A model generated the notes under the pieces. That model searched no databases. It was not told where the DNA came from and saw only the letters and a list, made by a program, of their open reading frames with translations. From Paracoccaceae bacterium (GTDB lineage: Bacteria > Pseudomonadota > Alphaproteobacteria > Rhodobacterales > Rhodobacteraceae), in assembly GCA_011620265.1 (NCBI GenBank), contig WOZM01000167.1:1-34241 (forward strand): 34,241 nucleotides of DNA, read 5' to 3'. Position 1 is the first letter of the stretch, and the number at the start of each line of letters is the position of its first letter. Positions 1 through 9,417 of the stretch are shown piece after piece. The translations under genes were made by a program, and so were the position numbers.

Positions 1-1401
<1,401 letters not shown>

Positions 1402-1455
1402 CGGTCCTCTCCGGTTCTTGAGAAATCTTGCTATACGGCAGACAGGCGGCCGCGA

Positions 1456-1542
1456 TCAAAGTCGGGCCAGCACCGTCATCGTCGCGCCAAAGAACCGCCA
1501 GGGCAGGCGCGCGCGGTCGTCGATGTCGAAAAATCGCGTCAT
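1456..1542 (-). CDS. possible 28-residue small protein upstream of leuC (doubtful)
   Basis: The leuC-mscS gap (1402-1659) has no recognised gene. The most protein-like small frame reads MTRFFDIDDRARLPWRFFG and ends ATMTVLARL, with a charged N-terminal half and a hydrophobic C-terminal half. It ends 54 nt before leuC on the same strand. It is not a leucine-rich attenuator peptide. No clear ribosome-binding site precedes its ATG, and other frames overlap it on both strands. I include it only as a candidate; conservation of this frame in relatives would decide. Confidence 0.2.
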   Translation of the reverse strand: MTRFFDIDDRARLPWRFFGATMTVLARL

Positions 1543-1659
1543 GGGCCAGCCAGATACACCCTGACCCCGAGTCCTGCAAGGCGTTCCGCTCTGACAGCAG
1601 GCGCGCGATCTCGGCATTGTGCGCTTGCAAGCGGTGTGGCGCTGCGGCCAGATAGGACA

Positions 1660-2985
1660 ATGGAAGGTGAACTCGACGCGATCCTGACCGGGCTGGACGA
1701 GCTCTGGTCGATCCTGCGGCTTCAGCTCAGGCTTCTGTCGCTGCCGAACCAGCTTGGCCAGCTTGCCGCGATCCTTGCCTGCATGATCGCCGCCTGGGCG
1801 CTCGCGCGCTGGCTCGGACCGCGGTTCGAGGGCTGGGTGCGGAGCCTTTCCGGGCTGCAGAAATGGCAGCTCCGCTGGCTCGTCGTGCTGCGCAATCGCA
1901 TGCAGCTCGGCTTCTTCGCGATCCTCGCCTGGCTTGCCTCCTCGGGCTTCGCCGCCGTCTATACCTTCCCGTCGCGGCGCTATCTTCTGGTGCTGGCGGC
2001 CACCATCGCCACCGCCTGGTTCTTCATCCGCATCGCCGCGCAGATCGTGAAGAACCGCTTTCTCAGGCGGATCGTGATCTGGGGGCTGACGATCTATGCG
2101 ACGCTCTACTATGTCGGGCTCCTCGACCAGACGACGCGCTTTCTCGACGGCTTCGCGGTCGAATTCGGCGCGTTCCGGCTGACCCTTCTGGCGGTCCTGA
2201 AGGCAGTGCTGGTCACGGGCCTGCTGTTCTTCGGGGCCCGCACCGTCGCGGGTGCCGCCGCGCGGCGGATCGGCGCAAACGAGGATATCAGCCCCTCGAT
2301 GCGGGTGCTGTCGGTGAAGTTCCTTCAGGTCGCGCTCTATTCGGCGGCCTTCTTCATCGGGCTGAAGGCGGTGGGCTTCGACCTCACCGGGCTTGCGGTC
2401 CTCTCCGGTGCCATCGGTGTCGGCCTCGGCTTCGGCCTGCAGAAGGTGGTGTCGAACCTCGTCTCGGGCGTCATCATCCTGCTCGACAAGTCGATCAAGC
2501 CGGGCGACGTGATCTCGCTCGGCGACACTTTCGGCTGGATCGAGAGCCTCGGCGCCCGCTATGTCTCGGTCGTCACCCGCGACGGCAAGGAATACCTCAT
2601 CCCGAACGAGGATCTGATCACCGGGCAGGTGGTGAACTGGTCGCATTCGAACCAGTATGTGCGGATCGACCTCTTCTTCGGCACCGCTTACGACGACGAT
2701 CCGCATCTGGTGCGCAAGGTCGCGGTGGAGGCCGCCTATTCGGTGAACCGGGTGCTGCGCTCGCATCCCGCCGTCTGCCATATCACCGGCTTCGGCGACA
2801 GTTCGGTCGATTATATCCTGCGGTTCTGGATCACCGACCCGGCCGAGGGGCTGACCAACGTCAAGGGCAACGTCTATCTCGCGCTCTGGGACGCGTTCAA
2901 GGAGCACGGCATCTCGATCCCCTTCCCGCAGCGCGAGGTCAAGGTGCTGCCGGGCTCGGTGCTGGAGACGGCGCGGCGCGGGTAA
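1660..2985 (+). CDS. MscS-family small-conductance mechanosensitive channel
   Basis: An inner-membrane channel that opens under membrane tension to release solutes during hypo-osmotic shock. The ATG at 1660 gives 441 residues. The frame is open far upstream, but that part is antisense to leuC and not protein-like. Several hydrophobic helices (about residues 25-250) are followed by the MscS core: a pore helix rich in Gly and Ala (AVLSGAIGVGLGFGLQKVV), then the VSNLVSGVIILLDKSIKPGD segment, which leads into the cytoplasmic beta domain with the usual NEDLITGQVVNWS motif. The protein is longer than E. coli MscS (286 residues), with extra N-terminal helices, as in many alphaproteobacterial paralogues. 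It diverges from leuC and stands alone. The family is certain; the gating and ion preference of this member are not. Confidence 0.9.
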   Translation: MEGELDAILTGLDELWSILRLQLRLLSLPNQLGQLAAILACMIAAWALARWLGPRFEGWVRSLSGLQKWQLRWLVVLRNRMQLGFFAILAWLASSGFAAVYTFPSRRYLLVLAATIATAWFFIRIAAQIVKNRFLRRIVIWGLTIYATLYYVGLLDQTTRFLDGFAVEFGAFRLTLLAVLKAVLVTGLLFFGARTVAGAAARRIGANEDISPSMRVLSVKFLQVALYSAAFFIGLKAVGFDLTGLAVLSGAIGVGLGFGLQKVVSNLVSGVIILLDKSIKPGDVISLGDTFGWIESLGARYVSVVTRDGKEYLIPNEDLITGQVVNWSHSNQYVRIDLFFGTAYDDDPHLVRKVAVEAAYSVNRVLRSHPAVCHITGFGDSSVDYILRFWITDPAEGLTNVKGNVYLALWDAFKEHGISIPFPQREVKVLPGSVLETARRG

Positions 2986-3048
2986 AGGCCGCCGCACCCC
3001 CGCGACGAAGGCTTGCAATCCGCCGCAATCCTCCCCATTCGGGCCACA

Positions 3049-3077
3049 TTGAGATTTTACAATCGCGATGTTACTTT
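3049..3077 (+). promoter_or_regulatory. candidate sigma-70 promoter for the rsfS operon
   Basis: TTGAGA (3049-3054) and TACTTT (3072-3077) are separated by 17 nt in a locally AT-rich stretch of an otherwise GC-rich region. They lie upstream of rsfS and after the mscS stop. The -35 element is good and the -10 is weak. Transcription would start near 3084. Confidence 0.35.
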
Positions 3078-3128
3078 AGGGACATGCCCAGCGCCGGGGC
3101 ATTGGACGGCGCGCAACCCAGGAGGACG

Positions 3129-3188
3129 ATGTCCTGTTTCATACTGCAAAGGCGGCCGGATCTCCGGCCGCGGGGCCGGTGCCGATGA
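3129..3188 (+). CDS. possible 19-codon leader ORF overlapping the rsfS start
   Basis: An ATG at 3129 sits 3-4 nt after a strong AGGAGG-type ribosome-binding site (3120-3125), the best one in the whole leader. The frame runs for 19 codons (MSCFILQRRPDLRPRGRCR). Its TGA overlaps the rsfS ATG as ATGA (3185-3188), the usual arrangement for translational coupling. The middle of the ORF forms a strong hairpin (3152-3171). The same frame can start earlier at 3084, very near the predicted transcription start. The peptide has no recognised function. It may be a leader whose translation opens the rsfS start, or an accident of an undetermined rsfS start. Confidence 0.3.
   Translation: MSCFILQRRPDLRPRGRCR
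3152..3171 (+). promoter_or_regulatory. strong hairpin just before rsfS
   Basis: GCGGCCGGA and TCCGGCCGC form a perfect 9-bp inverted repeat around TC; in RNA this would be an 8-bp stem with an ATCT loop. It ends 13 nt before the rsfS ATG and lies inside the small leader ORF. No run of T follows, so it is not a classical terminator for mscS. A second, weaker hairpin (ATGCCC/GGGCAT, 3084-3102) lies upstream. Together they suggest a structured leader. Confidence 0.5.
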
Positions 3189-3556
3189 CGGCGACGCCCG
3201 CCGAGGTCCAGAGCGACGTGCTGCTCGCCCGGATTCTCGCCTCCCTCGACGATGACAAGGCCGAAGACGTGGTGACGATAGATCTCCGCGGGCGGTCCTC
3301 TGTCGCCGATTACATGGTCATCTGCTCGGGCCGCTCGTCGCGCCAGGTCGGCGCCATCGCCGAGAAGCTGATGGAGCGGCTGAAGCACGAATTCGGCCGC
3401 AGCTGCCGGGTCGAAGGCAAGGAACAGGGCGACTGGGTCCTGATCGACGCTTCCGACGTGGTGGTCCATGTCTTCCGCCCCGAAGTGCGGGAGTTCTACC
3501 AGCTCGAAAAGATGTGGATGCCCGCCGGGGCCGGACTGAGCGCCCGGCAGAACTGA
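3185..3556 (+). CDS. rsfS: ribosomal silencing factor RsfS
   Basis: RsfS (Iojap/YbeB family) binds ribosomal protein uL14 on the free 50S subunit and blocks joining of the subunits when nutrients are low. The 123-residue product, within the family's usual 105-130, holds the core: DDDKAEDVVTIDLRGRSSVADYMVICSGRSSRQV, then GKEQGDWVLIDASDVVVHVF and REFYQLEKMW. I prefer the ATG at 3185, which overlaps the stop of the small leader ORF (ATGA); an in-frame GTG at 3179 is the alternative. Neither has a strong ribosome-binding site of its own. The stop overlaps the rlmH start by 1 nt (TGATG), so the two are co-translated, as commonly found. Confidence 0.93.
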   Translation: MTATPAEVQSDVLLARILASLDDDKAEDVVTIDLRGRSSVADYMVICSGRSSRQVGAIAEKLMERLKHEFGRSCRVEGKEQGDWVLIDASDVVVHVFRPEVREFYQLEKMWMPAGAGLSARQN

Positions 3557-4026
3557 TGCGGCTGCACATCTGCGCGGTCGGGCGCCTGCGCGCAGGCCCC
3601 GAACTCGCGCTGATCGACGACTACCTGAAACGGTTCGACCGGACGGGCCGGGCGCTCAGCCTCGGCCCGGTTTCCGTTCACGAGGTCGAGGACAGGAAGG
3701 GCGGCGGGATGGAGGCCGAGGCCGAGCTGCTCGGACGCGCGGTGCCCTCGGGCGCGATGCTCGTGGCGCTCGACGAACGCGGGCGGCAGATGTCCTCGCC
3801 GGATTTCGCCGCGCTCCTCGCGCGAAGCCGCGACGACGGCCGGCAGGACATGGCCTTCGCGATCGGCGGGGCGGACGGGCTGGCCCCCGGTTTCCGCGAC
3901 CGCGCCGACGCGCTGCTGTCGTTCGGGCCGATGGTCTGGCCGCACATGCTGGTGCGGGCGATGCTGGCCGAACAGCTCTACCGTGCCGCCTCGATCCTCG
4001 CCAGCGCGCCTTATCACCGGGTGTGA
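3556..4026 (+). CDS. rlmH: 23S rRNA pseudouridine-1915 N3-methyltransferase RlmH
   Basis: A SPOUT-class methyltransferase that uses S-adenosylmethionine to methylate pseudouridine 1915 in helix 69 of 23S rRNA, on the assembled 70S ribosome. The 156-residue length matches the family (155-159). Family marks are the N-terminal VGRLRAGPE, the knot segment AFAIGGADGL and the C-terminal end WPHMLVRAMLAEQLYRA followed by a YHR tail. The start overlaps the rsfS stop (TGATG), so translation is coupled. After it come 117 nt with no gene before gpmI. That gap holds a weak promoter-like pair (TTGCCC 4085-4090, TTAGAT 4107-4112) that might give gpmI extra transcription. Confidence 0.95.
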   Translation: MRLHICAVGRLRAGPELALIDDYLKRFDRTGRALSLGPVSVHEVEDRKGGGMEAEAELLGRAVPSGAMLVALDERGRQMSSPDFAALLARSRDDGRQDMAFAIGGADGLAPGFRDRADALLSFGPMVWPHMLVRAMLAEQLYRAASILASAPYHRV

Positions 4027-4143
4027 AGGCGAAGCGGTCTTCCTGCCGATCCTTGCCAAAACGCGACCGAACCGCCGCGCCCGGTTGCCCGCCCGCCCGT
4101 GCAGGTTTAGATCAGGCGGAGTCCAACCGCGAAGGATCCGCCC

Positions 4144-5664
4144 ATGTCCCGCCCCCGCCCCGTTGTCCTCTGCATCCTCGACGGCTGGGGGCTCCGGTCC
4201 GAGACGACGGGCAATGCGGTGGCGCTGGCGAGGAAACCCGCCTATGACCGGATCATGGCGACCTGTCCGCACGCGCAGCTCGTGACCCACGGGCCGGATG
4301 TGGGCCTGCCCTCGGGCCAGATGGGCAATTCCGAGGTCGGGCATACCAATATCGGCGCCGGGCGGATCGTGGCGATGGATCTCGGCCAGATCGACCTCGC
4401 CATCGAGGACAGAAGCTTCTTTTCCAATGCCGCCGCCCTCGCCTTCATCCAGTCGCTCAAGGCCGACGGCGGCACGGCGCATCTGATGGGCGTCATCTCG
4501 GACGGCGGGGTGCACGGCCATATCGACCATGTGCTGGCCGCCTGCGAGATGGTGGCGAAGGCCGGGGTGCCGGTCGCGCTCCACGCCGTTACCGACGGCC
4601 GCGACGTGCCGCCGAAATCCGCAGGGAGCTTCGCCGCGGACCTCACGCGGCGCCTGCCGAAGGGCGTCACCGTCGCCACCGTGACGGGGCGCTACTTCGC
4701 GATGGACCGCGACAACCGGTGGGAGCGGGTGGAACGCGCCTATGCCGCGATGATTCAGGGCAAGGGGCTTTCCTCCGCCTCCGCCACCGACGCGGTGGCC
4801 GAGGCCTATGCGCGCGGCGAGACGGATGAATTCATCCAGCCGACGGTGATTTCCGGCTACAAGGGCGCGCAGGACGGCGACGGCTTCTTCTGCCTCAACT
4901 TCCGCGCCGACCGGGCGCGGGAGATCCTGCTCGCCGTCGGCGAGGACGACTTCAAGGGCTTCGAGAGGGGCGCGCGTCCGCATTGGGCGGCGCTGCTCGG
5001 CATGGTCGATTACTCCAAGACCCACGACGCCTTCATGGCGGTGGCCTACCCCAAGCGCCCGGTGGTCAACACGCTCGGCGCCTGGGTCGCGGCGCAGGGG
5101 CTGACCCAGTTCCGCCTCGCCGAGACCGAGAAATACCCGCACGTCACCTTCTTCCTCAACGGCGGCAAGGAGACGCCCGAGGTCGGAGAGGACCGCTACA
5201 TGGCGCCCTCGCCCAAGGTCGCGACCTATGACCTCGAGCCCGAGATGTCGGCCGAAGAGGTCACCGACCACTTCGTCGCGGCGATCGGGAAGGGCTACGA
5301 CCTCATCGTCACCAACTACGCCAATCCCGACATGGTCGGACATACCGGGGTGCTGGAGGCCGGCATCGCGGCGGTCGAGGAAGTGGATCGCGGCCTCGCC
5401 CGCGTCGTCGCCGCGCTTGAGAAGGCCGGCGGCGCGATGATCGTCACCGCCGACCACGGCAATTGCGAAACGATGATCGACCCGGAGACCGGCGGGCCGC
5501 ACACGGCGCACACGACCAATCCGGTGCCGGTCGCTCTGGTCGGCGGTCCGAAGGGCGTGACGCTCCGCGATGGCCGGCTCGCCGATCTCGCGCCGACGCT
5601 TCTGGACCTCATGGGCCTGCCGCTGCCGCCCGAGATGACCGGCCGGTCCCTGATCGTGCGCTGA
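4144..5664 (+). CDS. gpmI: 2,3-bisphosphoglycerate-independent phosphoglycerate mutase
   Basis: Interconverts 3- and 2-phosphoglycerate in glycolysis and gluconeogenesis, using two manganese ions and a phosphoserine intermediate. The 506 residues match the family (about 505-515). Visible motifs: the metal Asp in CILDGWGLR (Asp13), the nucleophile Ser63 in QMGNSEVGHTN, the substrate-binding TDGRDVPPKSA, and the C-terminal metal site TADHGNCE (about 436-443) with a further His in GPHTAHTTNPVP. A GAAGGA ribosome-binding site precedes the ATG. Its stop (TGATG) overlaps the ATG of the EnvC-like gene, so energy metabolism and cell-wall genes share a transcript. Confidence 0.97.
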   Translation: MSRPRPVVLCILDGWGLRSETTGNAVALARKPAYDRIMATCPHAQLVTHGPDVGLPSGQMGNSEVGHTNIGAGRIVAMDLGQIDLAIEDRSFFSNAAALAFIQSLKADGGTAHLMGVISDGGVHGHIDHVLAACEMVAKAGVPVALHAVTDGRDVPPKSAGSFAADLTRRLPKGVTVATVTGRYFAMDRDNRWERVERAYAAMIQGKGLSSASATDAVAEAYARGETDEFIQPTVISGYKGAQDGDGFFCLNFRADRAREILLAVGEDDFKGFERGARPHWAALLGMVDYSKTHDAFMAVAYPKRPVVNTLGAWVAAQGLTQFRLAETEKYPHVTFFLNGGKETPEVGEDRYMAPSPKVATYDLEPEMSAEEVTDHFVAAIGKGYDLIVTNYANPDMVGHTGVLEAGIAAVEEVDRGLARVVAALEKAGGAMIVTADHGNCETMIDPETGGPHTAHTTNPVPVALVGGPKGVTLRDGRLADLAPTLLDLMGLPLPPEMTGRSLIVR

Positions 5665-6797
5665 TGCGGCTCCGCCCCGCCCTGCTCGCCCTGGCGCTCG
5701 CTTTCGCCGCCCCGGCCGCGGCCGAGGATCCGGCGATCCCCGCCGCCGAGGCTGCCGCGAACGACCTGCGCGCGGCGATCGAGGCGCTGAACGCCGCCGA
5801 GGGCTCGCGCGACCGCGTCACCGCGCTCACCCGCACGATCCAGGCCTACGAGGCCGGGCTCGGCTCGCTCCGCGATACTTTGCGTCGCGCCTCGGTGCGC
5901 GAGGCCGAGATCGCGGCCTCGTTCGAGGCGCGGCGCGGCCGGATCGGCCAGCTTCTCGGCGTCATGGCGGTGATGGAGCGGGATCCGGCGCCCTTGCTTC
6001 TCCTGCATCCCGACGGGCCGGTCGGCACCGCGCGCTCGGGCATGATCCTTGCCGCCGTGGCCCCCGCGCTACAGGCAGAGGCCGAGACGCTGAAGGCGCA
6101 GCTCGAGGAGCTGAAGCGCCTCGGCGCGCTGCAATCCGACGTGACGGCGACGTTGCAGAAAGGGCTCGAGGCCGCGCAATCGGCGCGCACCGCGCTCAGC
6201 CAGGCGGTGCAGGACCGCACCGACCTGCCCGAGCGCTTCCTCGAGGACCCCGAGGAGCTGACCAGACTGGTGGCGAGCGCCGACAGCCTCGACGCCTTCG
6301 CCTCGGGCCTTGCGTCGATGGAAACCGATATCGGCGCGCCGATGGAGGATTTCGAGGGCGCGAGGGGGACGCTGCCGCTGCCGGTCCACGGCACGCTCCT
6401 GCGCCGCGCGGGCGAGGCCGACGCCGCCGGCATCCGCCGCCCCGGCATCCTCATCGCCACCCGGCCCGCCGCGCTGGTGACGCTGCCCTGGCCTGCGACG
6501 ATCCGCTACAGGGGACCGCTGCTCGACTACGGAAATGTGATGATCGTGGAGCCGGCTTCCGGCTATCTTCTGGTTCTCGCCGGTCTCGCCACCGTCTATG
6601 GCGAAACCGGCGACGTGGTCGAGGCGGGGGCACCCGTGGGGTTGATGGGCGGCGCGGCGACGGAAAGCCTCGTATTTCCCGCCGATGGCCAAGAAGGCGG
6701 TGGCGCAGACCGAACGGAAACGCTTTATATAGAGCTGAGACAGGGCAAGGAGCCCGTGGACCCGGCCCCGTGGTTCACCGAGACAAGGGAAGACTGA
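5664..6797 (+). CDS. EnvC-like murein hydrolase activator (degenerate LytM domain)
   Basis: A periplasmic protein of 377 residues. It has a signal peptide (about 1-21, ending AAPAAAED), a long coiled coil (about 25-215, rich in Ala, Glu, Leu and Arg), and a C-terminal M23/LytM fold (about 245-370) with the closing LYIELRQGKEPVDPAPWF seen in EnvC. The zinc-ligand motifs of active M23 peptidases (HxxxD and HxH) are absent. As known for EnvC, it should not cut peptidoglycan itself but should activate amidases during septum splitting. The start overlaps the gpmI stop by 1 nt and the gene ends 3 nt before ctpA. This gpmI-envC-ctpA order is common in alphaproteobacteria. No amidase gene is in the window. 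Confidence 0.88.
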   Translation: MRLRPALLALALAFAAPAAAEDPAIPAAEAAANDLRAAIEALNAAEGSRDRVTALTRTIQAYEAGLGSLRDTLRRASVREAEIAASFEARRGRIGQLLGVMAVMERDPAPLLLLHPDGPVGTARSGMILAAVAPALQAEAETLKAQLEELKRLGALQSDVTATLQKGLEAAQSARTALSQAVQDRTDLPERFLEDPEELTRLVASADSLDAFASGLASMETDIGAPMEDFEGARGTLPLPVHGTLLRRAGEADAAGIRRPGILIATRPAALVTLPWPATIRYRGPLLDYGNVMIVEPASGYLLVLAGLATVYGETGDVVEAGAPVGLMGGAATESLVFPADGQEGGGADRTETLYIELRQGKEPVDPAPWFTETRED

Positions 6798-6800
6798 GCG

Positions 6801-8141
6801 ATGCGGAAATTCTTGATGGCTGCCCTCGGCGGCACAGTGGCCGGCGTGGTGCTGACGACGCAGGTGGCGGGGCCCCTCGTCGCGCAGGAGGCGGGCAAGT
6901 CCTCTACCGTCTACGAACAGCTCGACCTCTTCGGCGACATCTTCGAACGGATCCGCAACCAGTATGTGGAGCCGGTGGATGAGGGCAAGCTGATCGAGGC
7001 GGCGATCAACGGCATGCTCACCTCGCTCGACCCGCATTCGAGCTACCTCGCACCGGATGCCTTCTCCGACATGCGGGTGCAGACTCGCGGCGAATTCGGC
7101 GGGCTCGGCATCGAGGTCACGCAGGAGGAAGGCTTCATCAAGGTGGTCTCGCCCATCGACGGCACCCCGGCGGCCGAGGCGGGGATCCAGGCCGGCGACT
7201 TCATCACCCATGTCGACGGCGAGAGTGTGCTCGGGCTCACGCTCGACCAGGCGGTCGACAAGATGCGCGGGCCGGTCGGGTCCGAGATCGTCATCACCGT
7301 CGCCCGCGAAGGCACCGACGAGCCGTTCGACGTCTCGATCATCCGCGACACGATCAAGCTCACCGCCGCGAAGGTCCGCACCGAAGGCGACACGGTCGTG
7401 CTGCGCGTGACGACCTTCAACGATCAGACCTACGACAACATGGCCGATGGGCTGAAGAAGGCCGTGGAAGAGGCCGGCGGCATCGACAAGGTCAACGGCT
7501 TCGTCCTCGACCTTCGGAACAACCCCGGCGGGCTCCTGACCCAGGCCATCGCCGTCTCCGACGCCTTCCTCGACAAGGGCGAGATCGTCTCGACCCGGGG
7601 GCGCAATCCGCAGGACAGCGAACGGTTCAACGCCGAACCCGGCGACCTGACCGGGGGCAAGCCCATCGTCGTGCTGATCAACGGCGGCTCCGCCTCGGCC
7701 TCAGAGATCGTCACCGGCGCCCTCCAGGATCACCGCCGCGCCATCGTCGTCGGCACCAAGTCGTTCGGCAAGGGCTCGGTCCAGACGGTTATCCCGCTCC
7801 GGGGCGAGGGCGCGATGCGGCTGACCACCGCGCGCTACTATACGCCCTCGGGCCGCTCGATCCAGGCGCTCGGCATCTCGCCCGACATCGTGGTGGAACA
7901 GCCGAAGCCCAATCCCGCCGCGGAGACGCCGGAGGAGGGCTCGGCCGCGACCCAGTCGCGTTCCGAGGCCGACCTGCGCGGGGCGATCACCAACGATTCG
8001 ATGACCGAGGACGAAAAGCGCATGCTGCAGGACGAACAGCAGAAGGCCGAAGAGGCCGCGAAGCTGCGCAAGGAGGATTACCAGCTCGCCTATGCGATCG
8101 ACATCCTCAAGGGCCTCTCGGCAATCGCCGCGGCCGAATGA
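6801..8141 (+). CDS. ctpA: carboxy-terminal processing protease (S41 family, CtpA)
   Basis: A secreted or membrane-anchored serine protease that trims the C-termini of envelope proteins and, in several bacteria, degrades cell-wall hydrolases. The 446 residues show an uncleaved or cleaved N-terminal signal helix (about 1-30), a PDZ domain (about 95-180, starting [12 protein letters not shown]), and the S41 core with [15 protein letters not shown] around residue 297 (catalytic Ser) and [11 protein letters not shown] around residue 323 (catalytic Lys). A charged, low-complexity C-terminal tail follows from about residue 370. It lies 3 nt after the envC-like gene and its stop overlaps rppH (ATGA). 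Placement beside a murein hydrolase activator fits a shared cell-wall role, which is inference. Confidence 0.95.
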   Translation: MRKFLMAALGGTVAGVVLTTQVAGPLVAQEAGKSSTVYEQLDLFGDIFERIRNQYVEPVDEGKLIEAAINGMLTSLDPHSSYLAPDAFSDMRVQTRGEFGGLGIEVTQEEGFIKVVSPIDGTPAAEAGIQAGDFITHVDGESVLGLTLDQAVDKMRGPVGSEIVITVAREGTDEPFDVSIIRDTIKLTAAKVRTEGDTVVLRVTTFNDQTYDNMADGLKKAVEEAGGIDKVNGFVLDLRNNPGGLLTQAIAVSDAFLDKGEIVSTRGRNPQDSERFNAEPGDLTGGKPIVVLINGGSASASEIVTGALQDHRRAIVVGTKSFGKGSVQTVIPLRGEGAMRLTTARYYTPSGRSIQALGISPDIVVEQPKPNPAAETPEEGSAATQSRSEADLRGAITNDSMTEDEKRMLQDEQQKAEEAAKLRKEDYQLAYAIDILKGLSAIAAAE

Positions 8142-8623
8142 CCCCGGAGGAGGCCGCCCGCCTGCCCTACCGGCCCTGCGTCGGCGTCATGCTGATCAAT
8201 GACGCCGGGCTGATCTTCGCCGGCCAGCGCAAGGACACCCCCTATCCCGCCTGGCAAATGCCGCAAGGCGGGATCGACAAGGGCGAAAAGCCGCGCGCGG
8301 CGGCGCTGCGCGAGCTTCGGGAAGAGACCGGGATCACGCGGGACCTCGTCGAGTTCGTCGCCAAGTCGCCGGACTGGGTGCTCTACGACCTGCCGCCGGA
8401 GCTTCTCGGCCATGTCTGGGGCGGCAGGTATCGGGGCCAGAAGCAGCGCTGGTTCCTCTTCCGCTTCACCGGCCGCGACGACCAGATCGACATCGAGACC
8501 GCGCATCCGGAGTTCTCCGAATGGAAATGGGTGACGGCGGAGGAGATGCTCGCCGCCATCGTGCCCTTCAAGCGCGCGGTCTACGAGACGGTCGTGGCGG
8601 CGTTCCGGCCGCATCTGGCCTGA
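8138..8623 (+). CDS. rppH: RNA pyrophosphohydrolase RppH
   Basis: Removes pyrophosphate from the 5' end of transcripts, exposing them to RNase E-type decay; in alphaproteobacteria the same family (IalA/NudH) also hydrolyses diadenosine polyphosphates. The 161 residues carry a complete Nudix box from Gly44 to Ile66 (GX5EX7REUXEEXGU, with Glu62 and Glu63 binding metal). Also present are [11 protein letters not shown] at the start and WQMPQGG before the box, both typical of RppH rather than other Nudix enzymes. The start overlaps the ctpA stop by 4 nt (ATGA). The gene ends 20 nt before the nested inverted repeat at 8643-8729. Confidence 0.93.
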   Translation: MTPEEAARLPYRPCVGVMLINDAGLIFAGQRKDTPYPAWQMPQGGIDKGEKPRAAALRELREETGITRDLVEFVAKSPDWVLYDLPPELLGHVWGGRYRGQKQRWFLFRFTGRDDQIDIETAHPEFSEWKWVTAEEMLAAIVPFKRAVYETVVAAFRPHLA

Positions 8624-8642
8624 GGTGCAACCTTTTCGATGA

Positions 8643-8729
8643 AGCGTTCCGGGTTTATGTGGAAATATCAAGTATCGGAATTCGAACAGGAAAAGTTCGA
8701 ATTCCGAGTCAACGCAAACCCGGAACGCT
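8643..8729. repeat. nested inverted repeat between convergent rppH and Nudix genes
   Basis: Two perfect inverted repeats, one inside the other. The outer arms are AGCGTTCCGGGTTT (8643-8656) and its complement (8716-8729), 14 bp each. The inner arms are TCGGAATTCGAAC (8675-8687) and its complement (8695-8707), 13 bp each, around a 7-nt loop AGGAAAA. The right outer arm lies in the last codons of the minus-strand Nudix gene, whose TGA (8709-8711) falls between the two right arms. Base composition is clearly more AT-rich than the surroundings. It lies where a two-way terminator would be expected, but no T-run follows on either strand. It could act as a terminator, an RNA-end stabiliser or a cruciform. 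Confidence 0.85.
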
Positions 8730-9155
8730 CCAGGCCGCCTCGGCGAGGAAATCCGCGAGCCGCATCCGAAGGTAGGGAACCGCCCGGGCATGGCCGAGGA
8801 AGGCCGGGATCGCCATCATCTCCCAGTATTGCCCCTCGTCGCCGAAGACGATCCGGGCGATCTCTTCGGGGTGGATGCGTCCGCCGAAGAAGACCGCGCG
8901 CCCGCCCGGCACATGGTGCGAGGGATAGTCGCGCCGCCAGGTCAGCCGCTCTTGCGGCAGGATCAGCCCGTATTCCTCGTGAAGTTCCCGCAAGGCGCAG
9001 TCCGCGGCGCTTTCCCGTCCCTCGCGCCCGCCGCCGGGAAAGTCCCAGCAGCCGGCGAAGGGCAGGTCCGGAATGTCGTCGCGCAGATGGGTCAGCACCC
9101 GGCCGTCCCCGATCAGCGCGATCTTGGCGCCGACGAAGGCCGGCTCAGCCGTCAT
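8709..9155 (-). CDS. Nudix hydrolase of unknown substrate
   Basis: A 148-residue cytoplasmic Nudix protein with an intact box from Gly42 to Leu64 (GX5EX7REUXEEXGU; Glu60 and Glu61 as metal ligands). It is preceded by CWDFPGGG and followed by a short tail ending WSVPGLR. The family hydrolyses nucleoside diphosphates linked to another group; nothing here fixes the substrate, and it is not RppH, MutT or ADP-ribose pyrophosphatase by any motif I can see. The start overlaps the end of the nfeD-like gene by 11 nt, so it is the last gene of a three-gene minus-strand set. Its last codons form one arm of the nested inverted repeat. Confidence 0.85.
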   Translation of the reverse strand: MTAEPAFVGAKIALIGDGRVLTHLRDDIPDLPFAGCWDFPGGGREGRESAADCALRELHEEYGLILPQERLTWRRDYPSHHVPGGRAVFFGGRIHPEEIARIVFGDEGQYWEMMAIPAFLGHARAVPYLRMRLADFLAEAAWSVPGLR

Positions 9156-9417
9156 TGATGTCGCGGTCCCAGACCTTGACCTGGCCGTGCCGGATGCCGA
9201 CGACCTGCCTCAGCACCAGCCAGGCGATCAGCGACGCCACCGCGAAGACGAGGACCAGCGCCGCGAGCGAGGCGCCGAGGACGCCGAGCCAGAGCAGCAG
9301 CCCGGTCAGCGCCGCGCCCACGGCGAAGCCGAGAAGGATGAAGCCGGGGATCATGATCTCGAGGATCGCCAGCACCGCGCCGGCGATCATCCAGACCCAC
9401 CATTCCTGCCAGAGCAT
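9145..9417 (-). CDS. short NfeD-family membrane protein
   Basis: A 90-residue protein starting with a tryptophan-rich segment (MLWQEWWVWMIAG). Two to three closely packed hydrophobic helices follow (about residues 8-72, including EIMIPGFILLGFAVGAA, a hallmark of NfeD), then a short polar end. NfeD proteins are partners of stomatin-like SPFH proteins, and the gene directly follows one here. The C-terminal OB-fold domain of longer NfeD proteins is reduced to about 20 residues. The start could be this ATG, overlapping the upstream stop as TGATG, or the GTG at 9420, overlapping it as GTGA; both mean coupled translation. The exact role in membrane microdomains is inference. Confidence 0.85.
   Translation of the reverse strand: MLWQEWWVWMIAGAVLAILEIMIPGFILLGFAVGAALTGLLLWLGVLGASLAALVLVFAVASLIAWLVLRQVVGIRHGQVKVWDRDINDG

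Noticed and set aside
3496-5511. 671-residue minus-strand open frame
   Set aside because: It is the shadow of rlmH and gpmI, both certain, and is typical of high-GC antisense frames.
8643-8729. Integron attC site
   Set aside because: The nested arms recall attC geometry, but the RYYYAAC/GTTRRRY core sites and an integrase are absent.
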